Counted from the stretch's first letter, positions 11,867-24,461 are shown. The stretch is 37,175 bases of DNA from Trichoplax sp. H2 (GCA_003344405.1 NOWV01000358.1:1-37175); one strand, 5' to 3'. Notes: generated from the sequence alone by a model not told the origin. A program made the numbers and translations.

Positions 11867-14800
11867 GATAATTTCGGTCAGTTAATAGATGTACTGCTAT
11901 CAAGTACTATAGATAGAAGATTCTACATTTACTTTTCCATAAAGCAGCGTACTTATATTAGAAATACTGGTGTATCAAACTCCTAGTGCTACTAAATTTC
12001 AAAACTAAGATCCTACGGTCATCTCAGTAACTTTTCTCTTAAAATACTAATGTATCAAATACCCTTTTATTTTACATCTGGTTGATTGAAAGATCATATG
12101 ACAGAAGATTATTTTATTAATTAAAGGGCTTGCAAATAAATTTAAGGTGTAATTTATGGCAAATATGGCAATAATTAAGATAACACTTCAGACTTGATAC
12201 TAAACGGCTTAAAAAATAGTTTAACGCTTTCGTTATAGACAATTATAAGTTATTAATCCTGCACTTCAAGCTAAGATAAGCAATTAATAGTTGATATAAA
12301 GCTAATGTTCTAAGCTACATTTTAAGGATGTTTTAAAACAGTTAACACGTCAACCTCAATGCTTTCATAACTGTTGATTTTTGACTGAACTTTGTTCGCG
12401 TACTGATTCTTCAGTTACAAGTTAAGCACTTCGTAAGATCTCTCTCACTTCACTTCACTTATATTTGATCTATTTGCTAGGATTAGCAAAATACTATCTT
12501 GTCTCACAATAAGAATAGCCGATATAACTGTAGAACCATCATACAGATTATTATTACTTTCTATAGTACGTAGGACTTATAACTAGAGTATTACTTAGCT
12601 AGTTAATACTTGAGGAATCTTAAAATTTATGCGGCATTACACGCTTTAATAAAAAAAAATTAATCATGATTAGAAATATCAGACGAATGTTGTAGCATCT
12701 GAAATCCTACGATCTACTCGTATCTGCCTGCATTCATTTAAAATATTATTTCCAGAGATAATATAACGGTAAGATTAATAATATAATGAAATTGCCTTAA
12801 TCTTATTATAGGTAACTATGGCAATCAAGCGACGCACAGAGTATAATTAATCTTCTTAATAATTCTTACTGTTTACCATCTCCCATGGGAATTTAGATAT
12901 AGAAGTAACGCATAATATTTCAAGCATGATTGATGGCTAAGTAGGTGATTAGTCTGCGATCTAATTTATGATTTTGAATATAATCTATAAGCATTTGCTT
13001 CTAGGAGTATAGAATTAGTGAATCTTTCAATTAAGTCACTATACTTGGAGTTTTCCAGAAGTCATGCGGCAGAGATAATCCTTATTTTTAGTAATAATGT
13101 GCAATGAGGGTCGATATCAACAATACCAGCAAATTTTGAAATAATTTATCTTCTCTGTCTAATCATTCGATTGAAGATTCACTTCAGCTTTACGTATATG
13201 GTCGTAATGAAAATAGTTCGCTTAGCAAACCGCAACCTTTCGTACTTAGCGTGAAACTTAAACATAATTGTTTCATATAGAAGGACGCTGTTGCAGTAAT
13301 TTGAATTTATAGTCTTCGTAATTATTAGACACCGTACTAAATTGGTTTGGCTATAGATTGATGCTCTTTATAGAACACTTATAATCAATAATTCCTGTTA
13401 GCACACTTATTGCTGTTATTTCAAATTCAATTATTAAGTATTTAATTGTAGCAGTAGGAATTATCGTACATCTTCTATTAAGAAATAGTAAATAATGTAT
13501 TGTGCAAACTAGAATAGTTATTTTAATCACTGATGTAATACCAGGCGGAAAATCATAGTTTATTGTTATGATTTTGTCTGTTTGCAACAAAATGGGAAGT
13601 TTCAATACGTAAAAAGAAGAATTGAAAATGAATCTCAATTTACGCGGATTCTGATATTCTAAATACGAATCATTTCGTATTTGTCATCGAATCAATTCAA
13701 TTAAACTTGGCTTGGCTTGATTTAACAATATAGCCTTGTTTTAAGCCTAAAATTAAACATATTTAAGTTGAAACGTTAAAGAATGATTATCATATTCAAA
13801 ATTTGTGCTGTAAGCTTGTTTAAAATTTATGAGTGAGCAACATTTTATAGAAGATTCATTAACATGGTTTCATATTAATATATGCATACAGAGAAGAATG
13901 TTTTGGTAACACTTGTATGGATATAGCAAATATATCAAATAAACAAACTAAAAATATATCAACCTATATACAAGAGTTCTTCGATCTGTTGAAAGCAATA
14001 AATTTGCCGAATTTATGTTGCTCATAATCGTGAGTATGTTATCGTCTGCGATATCATTCGATTTTTAACTGTCCGTCGTGCATACTCGTAGATTTATACT
14101 TGCGCTTTCTAGTTTTCTCTAATTAATATATTTTCCATCCGCTCTTATTCATCTAAGGTTATAAATTGCTGTGACTAAGGACTACTGAACGATTTTTTGT
14201 CCACCTATAATCTTGAGGAAACTCGCTCAACTTTTCGCTTAGTATATTAGAAATTATAACAAGGGAGAGAAAGATATTTTGCAGAGTAATCCCTATTTAC
14301 ATATTAACATTAGGATTTTGGATGTACTTATATGAGGCTTTAGATTGATCAAAGCCATGCATTAATTTAATAAAGCATCTTTCCTATTTATTGTCCGAGT
14401 GATGTTTGACAGAGTAGTTCCTGTTTGCTGTACACTTCAATAGATGCGATAGAAATATGCCAATTTCAATATTATCAACCGATTAGCATCTCATATTGCA
14501 TATAGCTCCAGTCGTGTAAGAGCCATACATTCATTTAGTAAATCACTTTTGCGTACCTATTTGTTGTATTTGGTATGTGTGCTCACCTAATAGAGTAAGA
14601 TAGACCCAATATTCGGTTGTATATTAACTAATAACTACAGTAGATAGCTAATAATTAATATACAGCTGTGTGGATTTAATCTAGTGGTTGCATACTTGTT
14701 GGTAGTTCTTAATAAGGAGTGATAAATGTCCAACACAATCAATCATTCATTAAATAACACAATTCGTGTGTTCATGTAAATGCCTTTACGATTGCTACCT

Positions 14801-15919
14801 ATGTCTTCAGATATATCGAACAGCTATTAAATTACACATGCAAATGATTTAACTATAATTAAGCTCATAGTATCATTATCAAATGATGTCCATGGTTTTA
14901 GTATGGAATCAGAAATTTACTGTTTTAATTTTACGTGTGTCATACTACTGTTGTGTAATAGATTCATTAAAAAATATGCTTACATACTAGTACATACGAA
15001 TATCCGTAAGTATGCTTATTCGGATTTTTCGCTCATGTATTTTAATAATTTAAAATGTTTGCCTCTTTTCGATAAAATACTGTTGAGCACAGAATGATAA
15101 AGTCTGCCTATGTGTAATATTCAGCTCGTTTTTGTAGCTTAGCGCTATTATGTCATCATATTTATCTGATTTATTGTTCCAGCATGAAATTAAATTAAAT
15201 TTGATTGTATTACAGCTACTGTTTCAAATTTCCTATTACTAGCGGTAAAATGAGCTCTTCCTTTTTGACTTCCTGTGGGCGAATTCGTTAACATGTGTAA
15301 CCATGAGTCAGCTTGTAATTTCGCAACTTACTATTTCGAAGTATTTTTATTTGGAAAAATGATTGATAAAATACAACAAAGATTCAAGTATATAGAGTAT
15401 ATTAAACAGTTTAAGAATCAATTTTTGATTACAGCGACATCTAATGAATGTGTACAGCTAAAAGCAGTCTGATGATCATTTCGATACGCATACAGGCGTC
15501 GCTAACAAACTTTCAGCAATTGTATAAAACATTTTAGTTATATCCCATTTTCAGGCCTCAAAAAATAATACAACTGATATCATCATCAATTCAGTGTTTC
15601 GATTGTTCCAGTTTGATGATACAACCTAATAAGCTTCTTTGTGAACTACGACGGAATTGTATCCATTATACAAATAATAATTACATAAGGAGCAATAGCT
15701 TGCGTTTGCTTCATCATGAGATTGAAATTAAGTCCTGATCGTGGACGCAAAATAATTTATAACATGTCTTATTAGTGCTTGCATTCAAATATGCTACAGT
15801 TTATCTTGTACAACGATTTATGCATGAGCTGCTGAGGAAAGAGATGATCAATTGGATAATTAAACTGTTGGTTATGCAGATGAATGTTAAAAATAGCAAC
15901 ATAGCTATATCTTCTTAAC
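11867..15919. other. 4-kb AT-rich intergenic region, no gene recognised
   Basis: Open frames of 60-95 codons exist (for example 13351-13638 on the minus strand), but none shows a known motif, a plausible splice partner or non-AT-biased codon use. The segment 14340-14620 contains two weakly similar stretches, which may be a very old duplication. The 3' UTR of MUL1 (minus strand) must lie at the right end. No tRNA-like cloverleaf was noticed. Confidence 0.5.
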
Positions 15920-18051
15920 TTAACTTTGATACATCAAGACAATGCGATCAATTGATTGCCGACACATTGGACATAAATTCAGCTGGGATACGCATGTACT
16001 ACAGACACATACATGGCCGCATTGTAGTAAAACTACATCGCGTTCATTAGTCAGACACACTACACATAGCCTACTTTCGTCGCTATTAGGGTTTTCAACC
16101 ACTGGTACTTCATCAGTGGTTGTATTGCTTTGATCTCGGCGTTGTCTAGCAATTCTTGCAATACGTTCCCTTTCTTCAGCTGCTCTCTGATGCTTTTTAT
16201 ATAGAGCATAAACTGCCAATATACCAGCACCAATGGTCAGAATAATACATACATTACGCCATATTTTAGCCTTGGAAGTTACCTGCTTAATTAATGTATC
16301 TAAGTTATCACGGGTTAAATAGTAATTACCATTACTTTCAGGAGGTTGTAATTGAATTTCACCATCGGAAGACAAGACTACCTGGCCAACGCCTGTTACA
16401 GTTGTGCCCACTTTAAGCATTTTTTCCATAGTCTGAATACCTCGCAGTTGATAGCCACGGAACCAATCAATTAAATATTGTGCCACATTTCCACCTTCAG
16501 CGGGCTCAAAGTGTTCGTAAACTGCTTCTAATGTTAAACCACTCGCTTGCTTGGTGTTTGAAACCCGAATCGATTGATCACCATCACTGCTGACCAATTT
16601 GAAAGGTACGGAATAATCTGTCGAGCTAATTAGCTTGTCCGTATCATGCCTACGTATTTACGTCCAATGCAAGATTTGAAATGAGTTGTACAGTATTTGA
16701 CTTTGAATTATCATTGTTATGGTTATCTTAGTGATAGTTGATACTGTGTGTGATACAATAGCCAAACTCTTTTATTGCTATTTATTGCTACAAGGTTGTC
16801 CATTTAATTAACAACGGTATATTTGTACATACCATGATCGGGACGTTCCACTATATTTGCTGCTGTATTCACGTATGGTAACGTTGGATACGACACCAAA
16901 GGTATCTGGGCTGAATTTTCCTCGAAGAGCTTGATTCTCTGCGTAAACTTCACCTTGAATAGCTGCATATTCAATCGTCTTGCCTTCGGTTAGTTTTGAT
17001 CTTAAGCTATCATCCAAGTCGACATATTCAACTCCCTACAAATGATAATAGAAATGGATTTTAAATTAAGTCTATCCAACCATTGTTGTTTTGCTAGACT
17101 TGAAATGGATCCATAGTGACAGTGTTGATTGAAATAGGTTAATGAGTTATTTCTACACAATAATTTCTTTTTCTCGTTTTTCATCCTTTAGTAATCAGAA
17201 ATTGGTGGTCGGTTTGATATTTTAGTGGTGATTGATGATATTGGATGAAAGTACAGTACTGTTTAATAGTGCACGAGTTCTTGTACGAGACGAATGGGTT
17301 TGTTGAAATAGCCACAGCGCTGTCGAAGATTAGTATGGTGCGATCTATTTCGATAGCAGCATCTGTATATGAAAATGGCAGCGAGTAGTAAATCTATTTT
17401 GGATCGTTGATTGGCGTACGCTATAGTGAGTCATTGAACTTTGTGCATCATCCACATTACCTCACTGAGCTTGGCTAGCGGACATCCTGTCCGACAATTA
17501 GGTATAATCTACCGATAATCTGCAACTGTGAATATGGATAGTGTTACTGAGTCGTTCGTTCTGACCGGCATGGATCAAAAGCTAACCGTTATAGTAGTTG
17601 CTGCAAGTACTCTACACTATCAAGGTAACGACGACAATATGTGCAAATTGTATTTGTGCTCACTACTCCCACTCTCTTCTCCATTTCTACTTGTATACTG
17701 TACATTAATGTACAAGCGTCGATTGGTATCTCCATTTTCAACGTAACTACCCATCAAGATAATTCAAAACCATGGGCTTGTTTATCTATCGGTGAGTGGT
17801 TGGACGACTCCCTGCAATAGTATACTAGTGAAATACTTGCAATAAAGCTAGTATATGCATTTTGATACTGCATTTGGAATCATGGCTATCCTTGAAGAAG
17901 TTGATTACGTAGTGATTGAGTATCCAATCATTGCATGCTATCCATCCTTTACCTCTAATAATTTGACTTCTTTGGCCTTGGATCGATAGATCATGTAGCA
18001 ACCGGATGCCAGAAGGCCAATAAAGCCAGCAGCCGGCAAGAGATCAATCAT
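15920..18051 (-). CDS. MUL1: Mitochondrial E3 ubiquitin/SUMO ligase MUL1 (MAPL/MULAN)
   Basis: Three exons on the minus strand (18051-17953, 17035-16833, 16625-15920) join in phase to 335 aa; the human protein is about 352 aa. MUL1 is an outer-membrane RING ligase that acts in mitochondrial dynamics and quality control. Seen in order: a hydrophobic N-terminal segment starting MIDLLPAAGFIGLL (TM1, about residues 4-22); the intermembrane GIDE/BAM domain with GKTIEYAAIQGEVYAE, then VPFKLV, LEAVYEHF, MLKVGTTVTGVG and LQPP; TM2 with NVCIILTIGAGILAVYALYKK (about 223-243); a basic/acidic linker; and a C-terminal C3HC4 RING from about residue 288 with CVVC, CGHVC, CSTC and CPMC. All eight zinc ligands are present. 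The exon 1 donor (GAG|GTAAAG) and exon 2 acceptor (TTGTAG) are both phase 0. The exon 2-3 junction is phase 2. It is divergent from MDH2. Confidence 0.95.
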
Positions 18052-18447
18052 GATTCAATGGAAAAAGTAATTGGAGGCTATATTGAGTGAGATTAACTTT
18101 GAATTGTAAAAGTGGAAACTGGCAAGTTGCAAAGTTTCAATCAATCAATTGGGTGGGAATTGTCGATTGCAAAATGATCATTGATGAAGCAAGATGACGA
18201 TGAGCCAAATCTGGCGACGTCGACTGGCACAAGGTGGTAGGCTGGCAGCCAGCAATCCACCACCCAATCGATCTTTCAACAACTACAATTCAAAATCTGA
18301 TACAAGGCCAACGATTTCATTTGCCTTTTCCAAGGCAAGCACTCTCCTAATTTCGATGATTTGATCAGTATGGACGATGATGCAAGGGTAGCGGAATCGG
18401 ATAGACTGAATGATTGCAGTAGATGATGAGAAAGTACCAGCCGGTAT
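18052..18447. other. MUL1 5' flank
   Basis: Unique sequence between the MUL1 start codon and the palindromic minisatellite. It should carry the MUL1 promoter, transcribed leftwards. No TATA box or other recognised element stands out. Open frames here on both strands have no recognisable content. Confidence 0.4.
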
Positions 18448-19505
18448 TGAGTAGTCGACTGCACATGCGCAAGTATGGGTAGACAATCGCTGTAGCTTCA
18501 TACAGTACTGTACGTGGCTTCCTCGACACGTTCTACCGAAACGTTCGTGCTTGGTACAGTACAGTCATGTACACCAACTGTACCGTACAGTGCCAGCAGT
18601 CGACGGCACATGCGCAACCCTAGTATGGTAGCCTATTGCTGTAGCTTCATACAGTACGGTACTGTACGTGGCTTCCTCGACACGTTCTACCAGTACTGTA
18701 CGTTCGTGCTTCGTACAGTACAGTCATGTACACCAACAGTACAGTGCCAGCAGTCGACGGCACATGCGCAACCCTAGTATGAGTAGCCTATTGCTGTAGC
18801 TTCATACAGTACTGTACAGTACGTGGCTTCCTCGACACGTTCTACCAGTACGTTCGTGCTTGGTACAGTACAGTCATGTACACCAACTGTACAGTACAGT
18901 GCCAGCAGTCGACAGCACATGCGCAACCCTAGTATGAGTAGCCTATTGCTGTAGCTTCATACAGTACTGTACAGCACTGTACGTGGATTCCTCGACACGT
19001 TCTACCAGTACTGTACTGTACGTTCGTGCTTGGTACAGTACTGTACAGTCATGTACTGTACAGTGTACACCAACTGTACCGTACAGTACAGTGCCAACAG
19101 TCGACGGCACATGCGCAACTCTAGTATGAGACTATGAGTAGCCTATTGCTGTAGCTTCATACAGTACTGTACAGTACTGTACGTGGCTTCCTCGACACGT
19201 TCTACCAGTACGTTCGTGCTTGGTACAGTACAGTCATGTACACCAACTGTACCGTACAGTACAGTGCCAGCAGTCGACGGCACATGCGCAACCCTAGTAT
19301 GAGTAGCCTATTGCTGTAGCTTCATACAGTACTGTACGTGGCTTCCTCGATACGTTCTACCAGTACGTTCGTGCTTGGTACAGTACAGTCATGTACACCA
19401 ACTGTACCGTACAGTACAGTGCCAGCAGTCGACGGCACATGCGCAACCCTAGTATGAGACTATGAGTAGACTATTGCTGTGGGCTTGATACTGTACACTG
19501 TACAG
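18448..19505. repeat. GTAC-palindrome minisatellite A (about 6 units, 149-200 bp)
   Basis: The landmark GCTGTAGCTTCATACAGTA (or its start) occurs at 18489, 18638, 18793, 18948, 19148 and 19313, with a degenerate copy at 19476. Each unit contains a GTGGCTTCCTCGACACGTTC block, a GTTCGTGCTTGGTACAG block, GTCATGTACACCAACTGTAC, and GTCGACGGCACATGCGCAAC. Between the fixed blocks sit runs of TACAGTACTGTA and TACTGTACAGTA, each a perfect 12-bp palindrome. Unit lengths differ mainly because these runs differ in length. Open frames across the array are by-products of the repeat. Confidence 0.9.
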
Positions 19506-19855
19506 TTACCTGTTATGATGTTCAAGTGAGATGAAGAATAGACAGAATATGACTGATTGAGATTGACAATGAGAACCGTTATTAGCGATGACGACAGCTC
19601 TTCGTTCTATGGACAGTGATGTTGACAGTACTGCGATGGACAGTATCCTATTTTGTCCATGATTTCCAATACAACCGATCTTGCAACGGAACTGATTTCT
19701 TCAATGCTTCAAATTGAGCTGTTTACTGAATAAATTCATAGTCACGAAATGGCGATCGCTTCATTTTTAGCCTTTTTCGCCGGTCATTTTCTTCCCCAAG
19801 AATAATTAATTATCATTCAAATTCAAACCAGACGATAATGGCAGCATGCCATTCA
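19506..19855. other. Intergenic, no gene seen
   Basis: Unique sequence between the two palindromic arrays. Its only notable feature is a 20-bp block at 19765-19784 that recurs with two mismatches just before the MDH2 start codon (21006-21025). Confidence 0.5.
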
Positions 19856-20050
19856 TTAATCTATACTATATATTAAAATTTGACTGTCCGCTTTTTGCAC
19901 GTCTGTTGGTAATGCTCTATGAAGCATCTGATACGCATTATGAAACGCCGACGGTGTAAACATTAGCAGTGCATTTGGATCACCAACAGCAAATATATTT
20001 AAATCGTGCGCTACGAAAGCCGTGATACTAAATTCATAGCCGGTTGTACA
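19856..20050 (-). pseudogene. Unrecognised coding-like fragment, possibly decayed
   Basis: On the minus strand a frame ending in TAA at 19858-19856 reads through about 60 codons of balanced, non-AT-driven composition, including AFVAHDLNIFAVGDPNALLM and FTPSAFHNAYQMLHRALPTD. Another minus-strand frame just upstream reads THNDGIVVDNIATIVQPAMN and then hits a stop, so the two could be parts of one frameshifted ORF. There is no start codon in a good context and no clear splice site. I do not recognise the family. It may be an old retroposed fragment, an exon of an unknown gene, or chance. Confidence 0.25.
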
Positions 20051-20289
20051 ATAGTAGCAATATTGTCTACGACAATACCGTCATTATGCGTTAAATAAAT
20101 TTGCTATACGGAACCAGTAACATTTTGGTCACACTCCAATTTACGATCGAAGCGATATTACATACGGAAATGTCATGCAAGTTAGCGCTTAACTCAATTA
20201 ATTTAATTTAAATCAACTAAGAATATGGTATCACCTAAATCGTCGGGTTCCCGATCGAAGAACGGGTACAGTACAATCTACAGTAGTAC

Positions 20290-20680
20290 TGTAGGATACA
20301 TTAATGAATCAATCATACTGTACAGTACAGTACAGTACAGGCAACAGAATCGAAGTAGTGTACTGTACTGTACTGTACACTGTACAGTACAGTAGATGAC
20401 AACGCCGACAGTAGCAAGGGATCCAGTGTCTGTCTATCTGGCGTTTGGCGTAAGCGATGTTGGACATTACAGTACTGTACAGTACAGTACTGTCGATGAC
20501 AACGCCTACAACCCCAAGGGATCCAGCGTCTGTCCATCTGGCGTTTGGCGGAAGCGATGTACACTTGTACAATGTACAGTAGATGACAACGCCGACAACA
20601 CCAAGGAATCCAGTGTCTGTCCATCTGGCGTTTGGTGTAAGCGATGTTGGACATTTCTGTGCAGTACCGTACTGAATAGT
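20290..20680. repeat. GTAC-palindrome minisatellite B (3 units)
   Basis: GATGACAACGCC occurs at 20395, 20495 and 20582. Each copy is followed by CAAGG(G)ATCCAG, GTCTGTCCATCTGGCGTTTG and GCGATGT. The units (about 100 and 87 bp) are separated by TACAGTACTGTAC runs of different length, preceded by a pure run of such palindromes at 20310-20395. The unique blocks differ from those of array A, so the palindromic spacer is the shared part. Confidence 0.85.
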
Positions 20681-21052
20681 ACAGTAGCACTATGAACTAC
20701 CAACTGTAGTATTAGTGCCACACTAGTCGATCTCCCCCCCCATTCTACAGTACTCAGCAAGCTATACAGTACAATACACTGTAAAACATCAAACCTCTTG
20801 ATACATTTCAAGTCTACTGCTCTGTCTACTACTATTGCCTTCATACTGTAGCTTGACAATCAGGGCGTGGACAGTAGAGTACTACAGTACAGTAGCGTAG
20901 ACTGACAGGGCAACGGCGTTGAAAGGTAGCGGTCAACCCCCCTGGCGACGCTGAACTTCCACGTCCAATCCTGCGGCAAATCTTCAAGGCCCAAATCTCT
21001 CTTGCTTTTAGCCTTTTCCACCGGTAGAATACATCGCTTTCACTTTTAGAGA
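20681..21052. other. MDH2 5' flank
   Basis: Promoter-side region of MDH2 with a few more GTAC palindromes up to about 20895 and an 8-C run at 20734-20741. From 20900 it is more GC-rich than the rest of the window. TTTTAGCCTTTTCCACCGGT at 21006-21025 follows a pyrimidine stretch and could be an acceptor of a 5'-UTR intron or a core promoter element. Neither can be decided here. Confidence 0.4.
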
Positions 21053-24000
21053 ATGTTGTCCAGATCTCTTCGAGTCATCAGCAAAGCCAATGCCAGCTCT
21101 GTTGGCTTTAGGAGCTTATCAACCAGTTATCAGGTATAGAGTCCATTTTAATCACCACGTATGGAACATGACTTGCTTTGCCTATTGCATGACTGCATCA
21201 TCCCAAAACGCATCCATCAAGTGGATCGCGGAATGCATCCTTGTCCAACAGTCATTAAAATATTCTTCTATACACTACACTATTAGTGTTGCTATAACGT
21301 TATCAATATAAAGTCATGATGGCTACACTGAGATCCAATAGGTAGATGCAATTCCAACTTCACTTGATCATCCTTCATGCTTAAGCAATCGTCCACTGTC
21401 TTGCATCTGTTCTGTACGTAAGAAGACAGGAACTTGTTGTACTCCACTTAACGTGCTAGCATAACATAAGGTAATGAATTACTAAGATAAGGGTAGAATA
21501 CATGACTAAATAAAGGAGACTTTTAGTAAGCTTACTAAAAGGAGTGTATCAAAGTCCATCGTACTAACGTTAACGACTAAGAGTGGAAACACAACGGTAT
21601 CCATCTTCTTCTTCATCTTGGACAGTCATCAACAGCTTGATGCTCGGCATAAGCATGCATTACTAGTGTCAGTTGATTGTTTTTGGGCCCAATGCTCTCT
21701 TACTTGGTAAAATTAATACAGGGTAATTGATGCATTAAAAACAACCAGTAAAATATGCCTTTGAAGAATCTTTAAATGGCAATGTCTTCCTATCCATGCC
21801 AATTTGATATTGGTATGGGTAAGCAAGCGTAGGCCCTTGACATCTCGACCACATTTCGCTGATTCACTTTTTACCACAGTGTGTGTGGCTCTTTGCTAGT
21901 GGATCATGGATTGATCGACTGAATGCAAGATTCATAACTTATTCTTTTATTTCTATAGAGGTCACAAAAGGTTGCTGTCTTAGGTGCTTCTGGTGGTATC
22001 GGTCAGCCCATGTCGTTGCTACTCAAGCAATCACCACTCATCAGCGAATTGGCTTTGTACGATGTCGCACATACTCCAGGTAACATATGTCCTTAGCTGA
22101 GAAGGGCCAATTTCAAAAATAGTTTATTCATTGCTTCTCTCCATCATCGTCCTAAGATAGAACTTTATAAAGTTATGCGTAGATTTGCCTACGCTGTGTA
22201 CATTGCAGCACATCCTATGGCTTAACTAAATCCTCTTCATAACATCAACCAGCTTGATTCAATGCCATTTTCTTTCATTAGGTGTTGCTGCCGATCTTAG
22301 CCATATCGATACATCAACTAAGGTAAATAATAAAACCAATGCCTTGATTAAAATACAACACCATCAGTAGATAATTGACAATGGGTTGAATTGGGCTCGC
22401 AAACAGGTTGCGGGCTATACCGGAAATGATGAGCTCCGTAAAGCACTGGATGGCTGCTCCGTTGTTGTTATTCCAGCTGGTGTACCAAGAAAGCCTGGAA
22501 TGACTCGTGACGATTTATTCAATACCAACGCTTCCATCGTCCAATCTTTGACTGATGCTTGTGCTAGGTAGTATAATCGTGATTCAATATGCTGCTTAAT
22601 CTGCTACAATCAATATCATAAGTTGTACAGCAATACCGGCAGTTTTTATAGTAACAGCCTTTGTTCAATTCGTTCTCCATAGGACGTGCCCTGAAGCCTT
22701 TATTTGTATCATCTCTAATCCTGTAAGAGACTACCATCAACGATATTTGTTGATTACAATTGAATTGATAGCAGTTTACATTGAATTATCCAACGATACT
22801 GATCGCGGAGAGTTATTAGCAAATATATCGTTGTTAGTTATCAAACGTACGCTAAATATTGTATACAATTGAGGCACACCAATTCAGTACAGTAAAGCTT
22901 GGCGATAGTATTGATTTCCAAGAGAAGTAGGGCTTATGCAAATCTGTAATGAATTCTGCTTATTTTACTCCATCAGGTGAACTCAACTGTCCCAATAGCG
23001 GTGGAAACCTTTAAAAAAGCTGGAGTGACCAACTTTGGCAGGTAATGCACGTAATTCAAATTCTTCCATCACTATAAAGTTATTTCTGATAGTATAAAAC
23101 TTGGTTGCATGCAACATAATATCGACTGACTTTTTGAATATCATTCTTGGTAGAATTTTTGGCGTTACTACGCTAGATATTGTGCGTGCCAACACTTTCA
23201 TTGCTGAGGCTAAGGTAGACAGCAATATCATGAAAATCTCTTTCTATCGGCTACACTTTCCTTGCTTTAGCAGCAGATGCGTATCATATTTTCCTTTCTT
23301 TCTTACTTTCGAACGCACAGTAAATCCAATTCTCTGTTTCGTAGGGCCTGAATGTATCCGAAGTAAACGTACCTGTTATTGGAGGTCACGCTGGTATTAC
23401 TATAATACCTCTGCTTTCACGTGTAAGTATGACAGTGCATTCTCCATCCAATTAAGGCAAGATAATAATCGTCTCATGCATTCCATCTCTTTTCTCGCTT
23501 TTTGGCAAACAGGCATCTCCATCAGCTTCTTATTCAGAAGCTGAAATTGCATCACTTACGAATCGCATCCAAAATGCTGGTACAGAAGTGGTCGAGGCTA
23601 AAGCTGGAGCTGTAAGTAACAAACTTGGCGCTAACAATGTCATATTAACATCGAAACAAGTTCACGTAGAAAATAATCGCATTTTATTATGGTAGGGTTC
23701 TGCCACACTTTCTATGGCTTATGCAGGAGCTCGGTTTGCAGTAAATGTTAGTATGATGACCTGAGACTATTATTGCTTATTGAGTTATATTGAGTGTCAT
23801 GAAGTCTATATACTGCATTTTGACATTGTAAAGGCGTTAAAGGCTATCAATGGTGAAGAAGTTGTTGAGTGCGCTTACATCAAATCCAATATTGTTCCTG
23901 AATTAACTTATTTTTCGACTCCTCTTGTTCTTGGCGTAAGTTTAAATTAGACTGCATAGAGTAATAGATTTCCATTACTTGGTTCGTTTCATCAGAGTGA

Positions 24001-24273
24001 TATACAATCGATTTTAACTTTGTGACAACTTACTTTTTATTTTATTGATCTTATCAGCCCAATGGTGTTAAAGAAAATTTAGGCCTAGGAAAGATTTCTG
24101 ATTATGAAAGCAAGTTGGTAGAAGAGGTAATTGAATGCAATAATAATTAATTTAATTGAACATAATGACTGAATGAACAAGTATTGATTGAAAATCATGT
24201 ATTTGTATTCCAGTGTATTGCAGAGTTAAAGGGTAGCATCAAGAAAGGAGAAGACTTTGTTGCCAAGAATTAA
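21053..24273 (+). CDS. MDH2: Mitochondrial malate dehydrogenase
   Basis: Thirteen exons join in phase to 342 aa: 21053-21133, 21959-22079, 22282-22322, 22407-22567, 22683-22722, 22977-23041, 23154-23214, 23345-23422, 23513-23611, 23696-23746, 23834-23935, 24058-24126, 24214-24273. The enzyme interconverts malate and oxaloacetate with NAD in the matrix (TCA cycle, malate-aspartate shuttle). Exon 1 encodes a Ser/Arg-rich presequence without acidic residues ([19 protein letters not shown]...). Then come the NAD-binding GASGGIGQP (about residues 36-44); the substrate loop [16 protein letters not shown] with Arg109 and Arg115; [18 protein letters not shown] with Asp178 and Arg181; and the catalytic His205 in [20 protein letters not shown] and the C-terminal KKGEDFV are typical of the mitochondrial, not the cytosolic, enzyme. 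All catalytic residues are intact. The ATG is the only one giving a targeting peptide. Confidence 0.97.
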
Positions 24274-24455
24274 TAAGCAGGATGATTGATTTTGTTGGTC
24301 ACTATTTACAGCTTTTAACCATGATTAGGGCATGGATAGAATTGTTAGCGTAGCGAATAGCTTTATAAGCCTAGCACTGTATTTGTTTACAGTAGCATTC
24401 CTCTGAGTAGTTTTAAATATCAATATTTGATATCCATTTACAACGGTCCGAGATC

Positions 24456-24461
24456 AATAAA
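24456..24461 (+). promoter_or_regulatory. Candidate poly(A) signal of MDH2
   Basis: AATAAA lies 182 nt after the stop codon, before a T-rich stretch (TCTCGTTTATGTACTTTCC), as expected for a cleavage site. Confidence 0.5.

Noticed and set aside
13351-13638. 95-codon minus-strand open frame rich in Ile/Leu
   Set aside because: The hydrophobic composition is what AT-rich random sequence gives. No motif, no splice context, no second exon.
17528-17746. 72-codon plus-strand open frame inside MUL1 intron 1
   Set aside because: No known motif; it lies antisense within an intron bounded by well-supported MUL1 exons.
18514-18777. 87-codon open frame inside minisatellite A, and others at 20309-20859 and 34925-36587
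   Set aside because: They are read-through of palindromic repeat units (VQSCTPTV, YSTVQYSTV and similar), occur on both strands, and have no domain.
18448-19505. Regularly spaced repeats considered as a CRISPR array
   Set aside because: Eukaryotic, intron-bearing context; units are 149-200 bp and the sequence between landmarks is itself repeated, not unique spacers.
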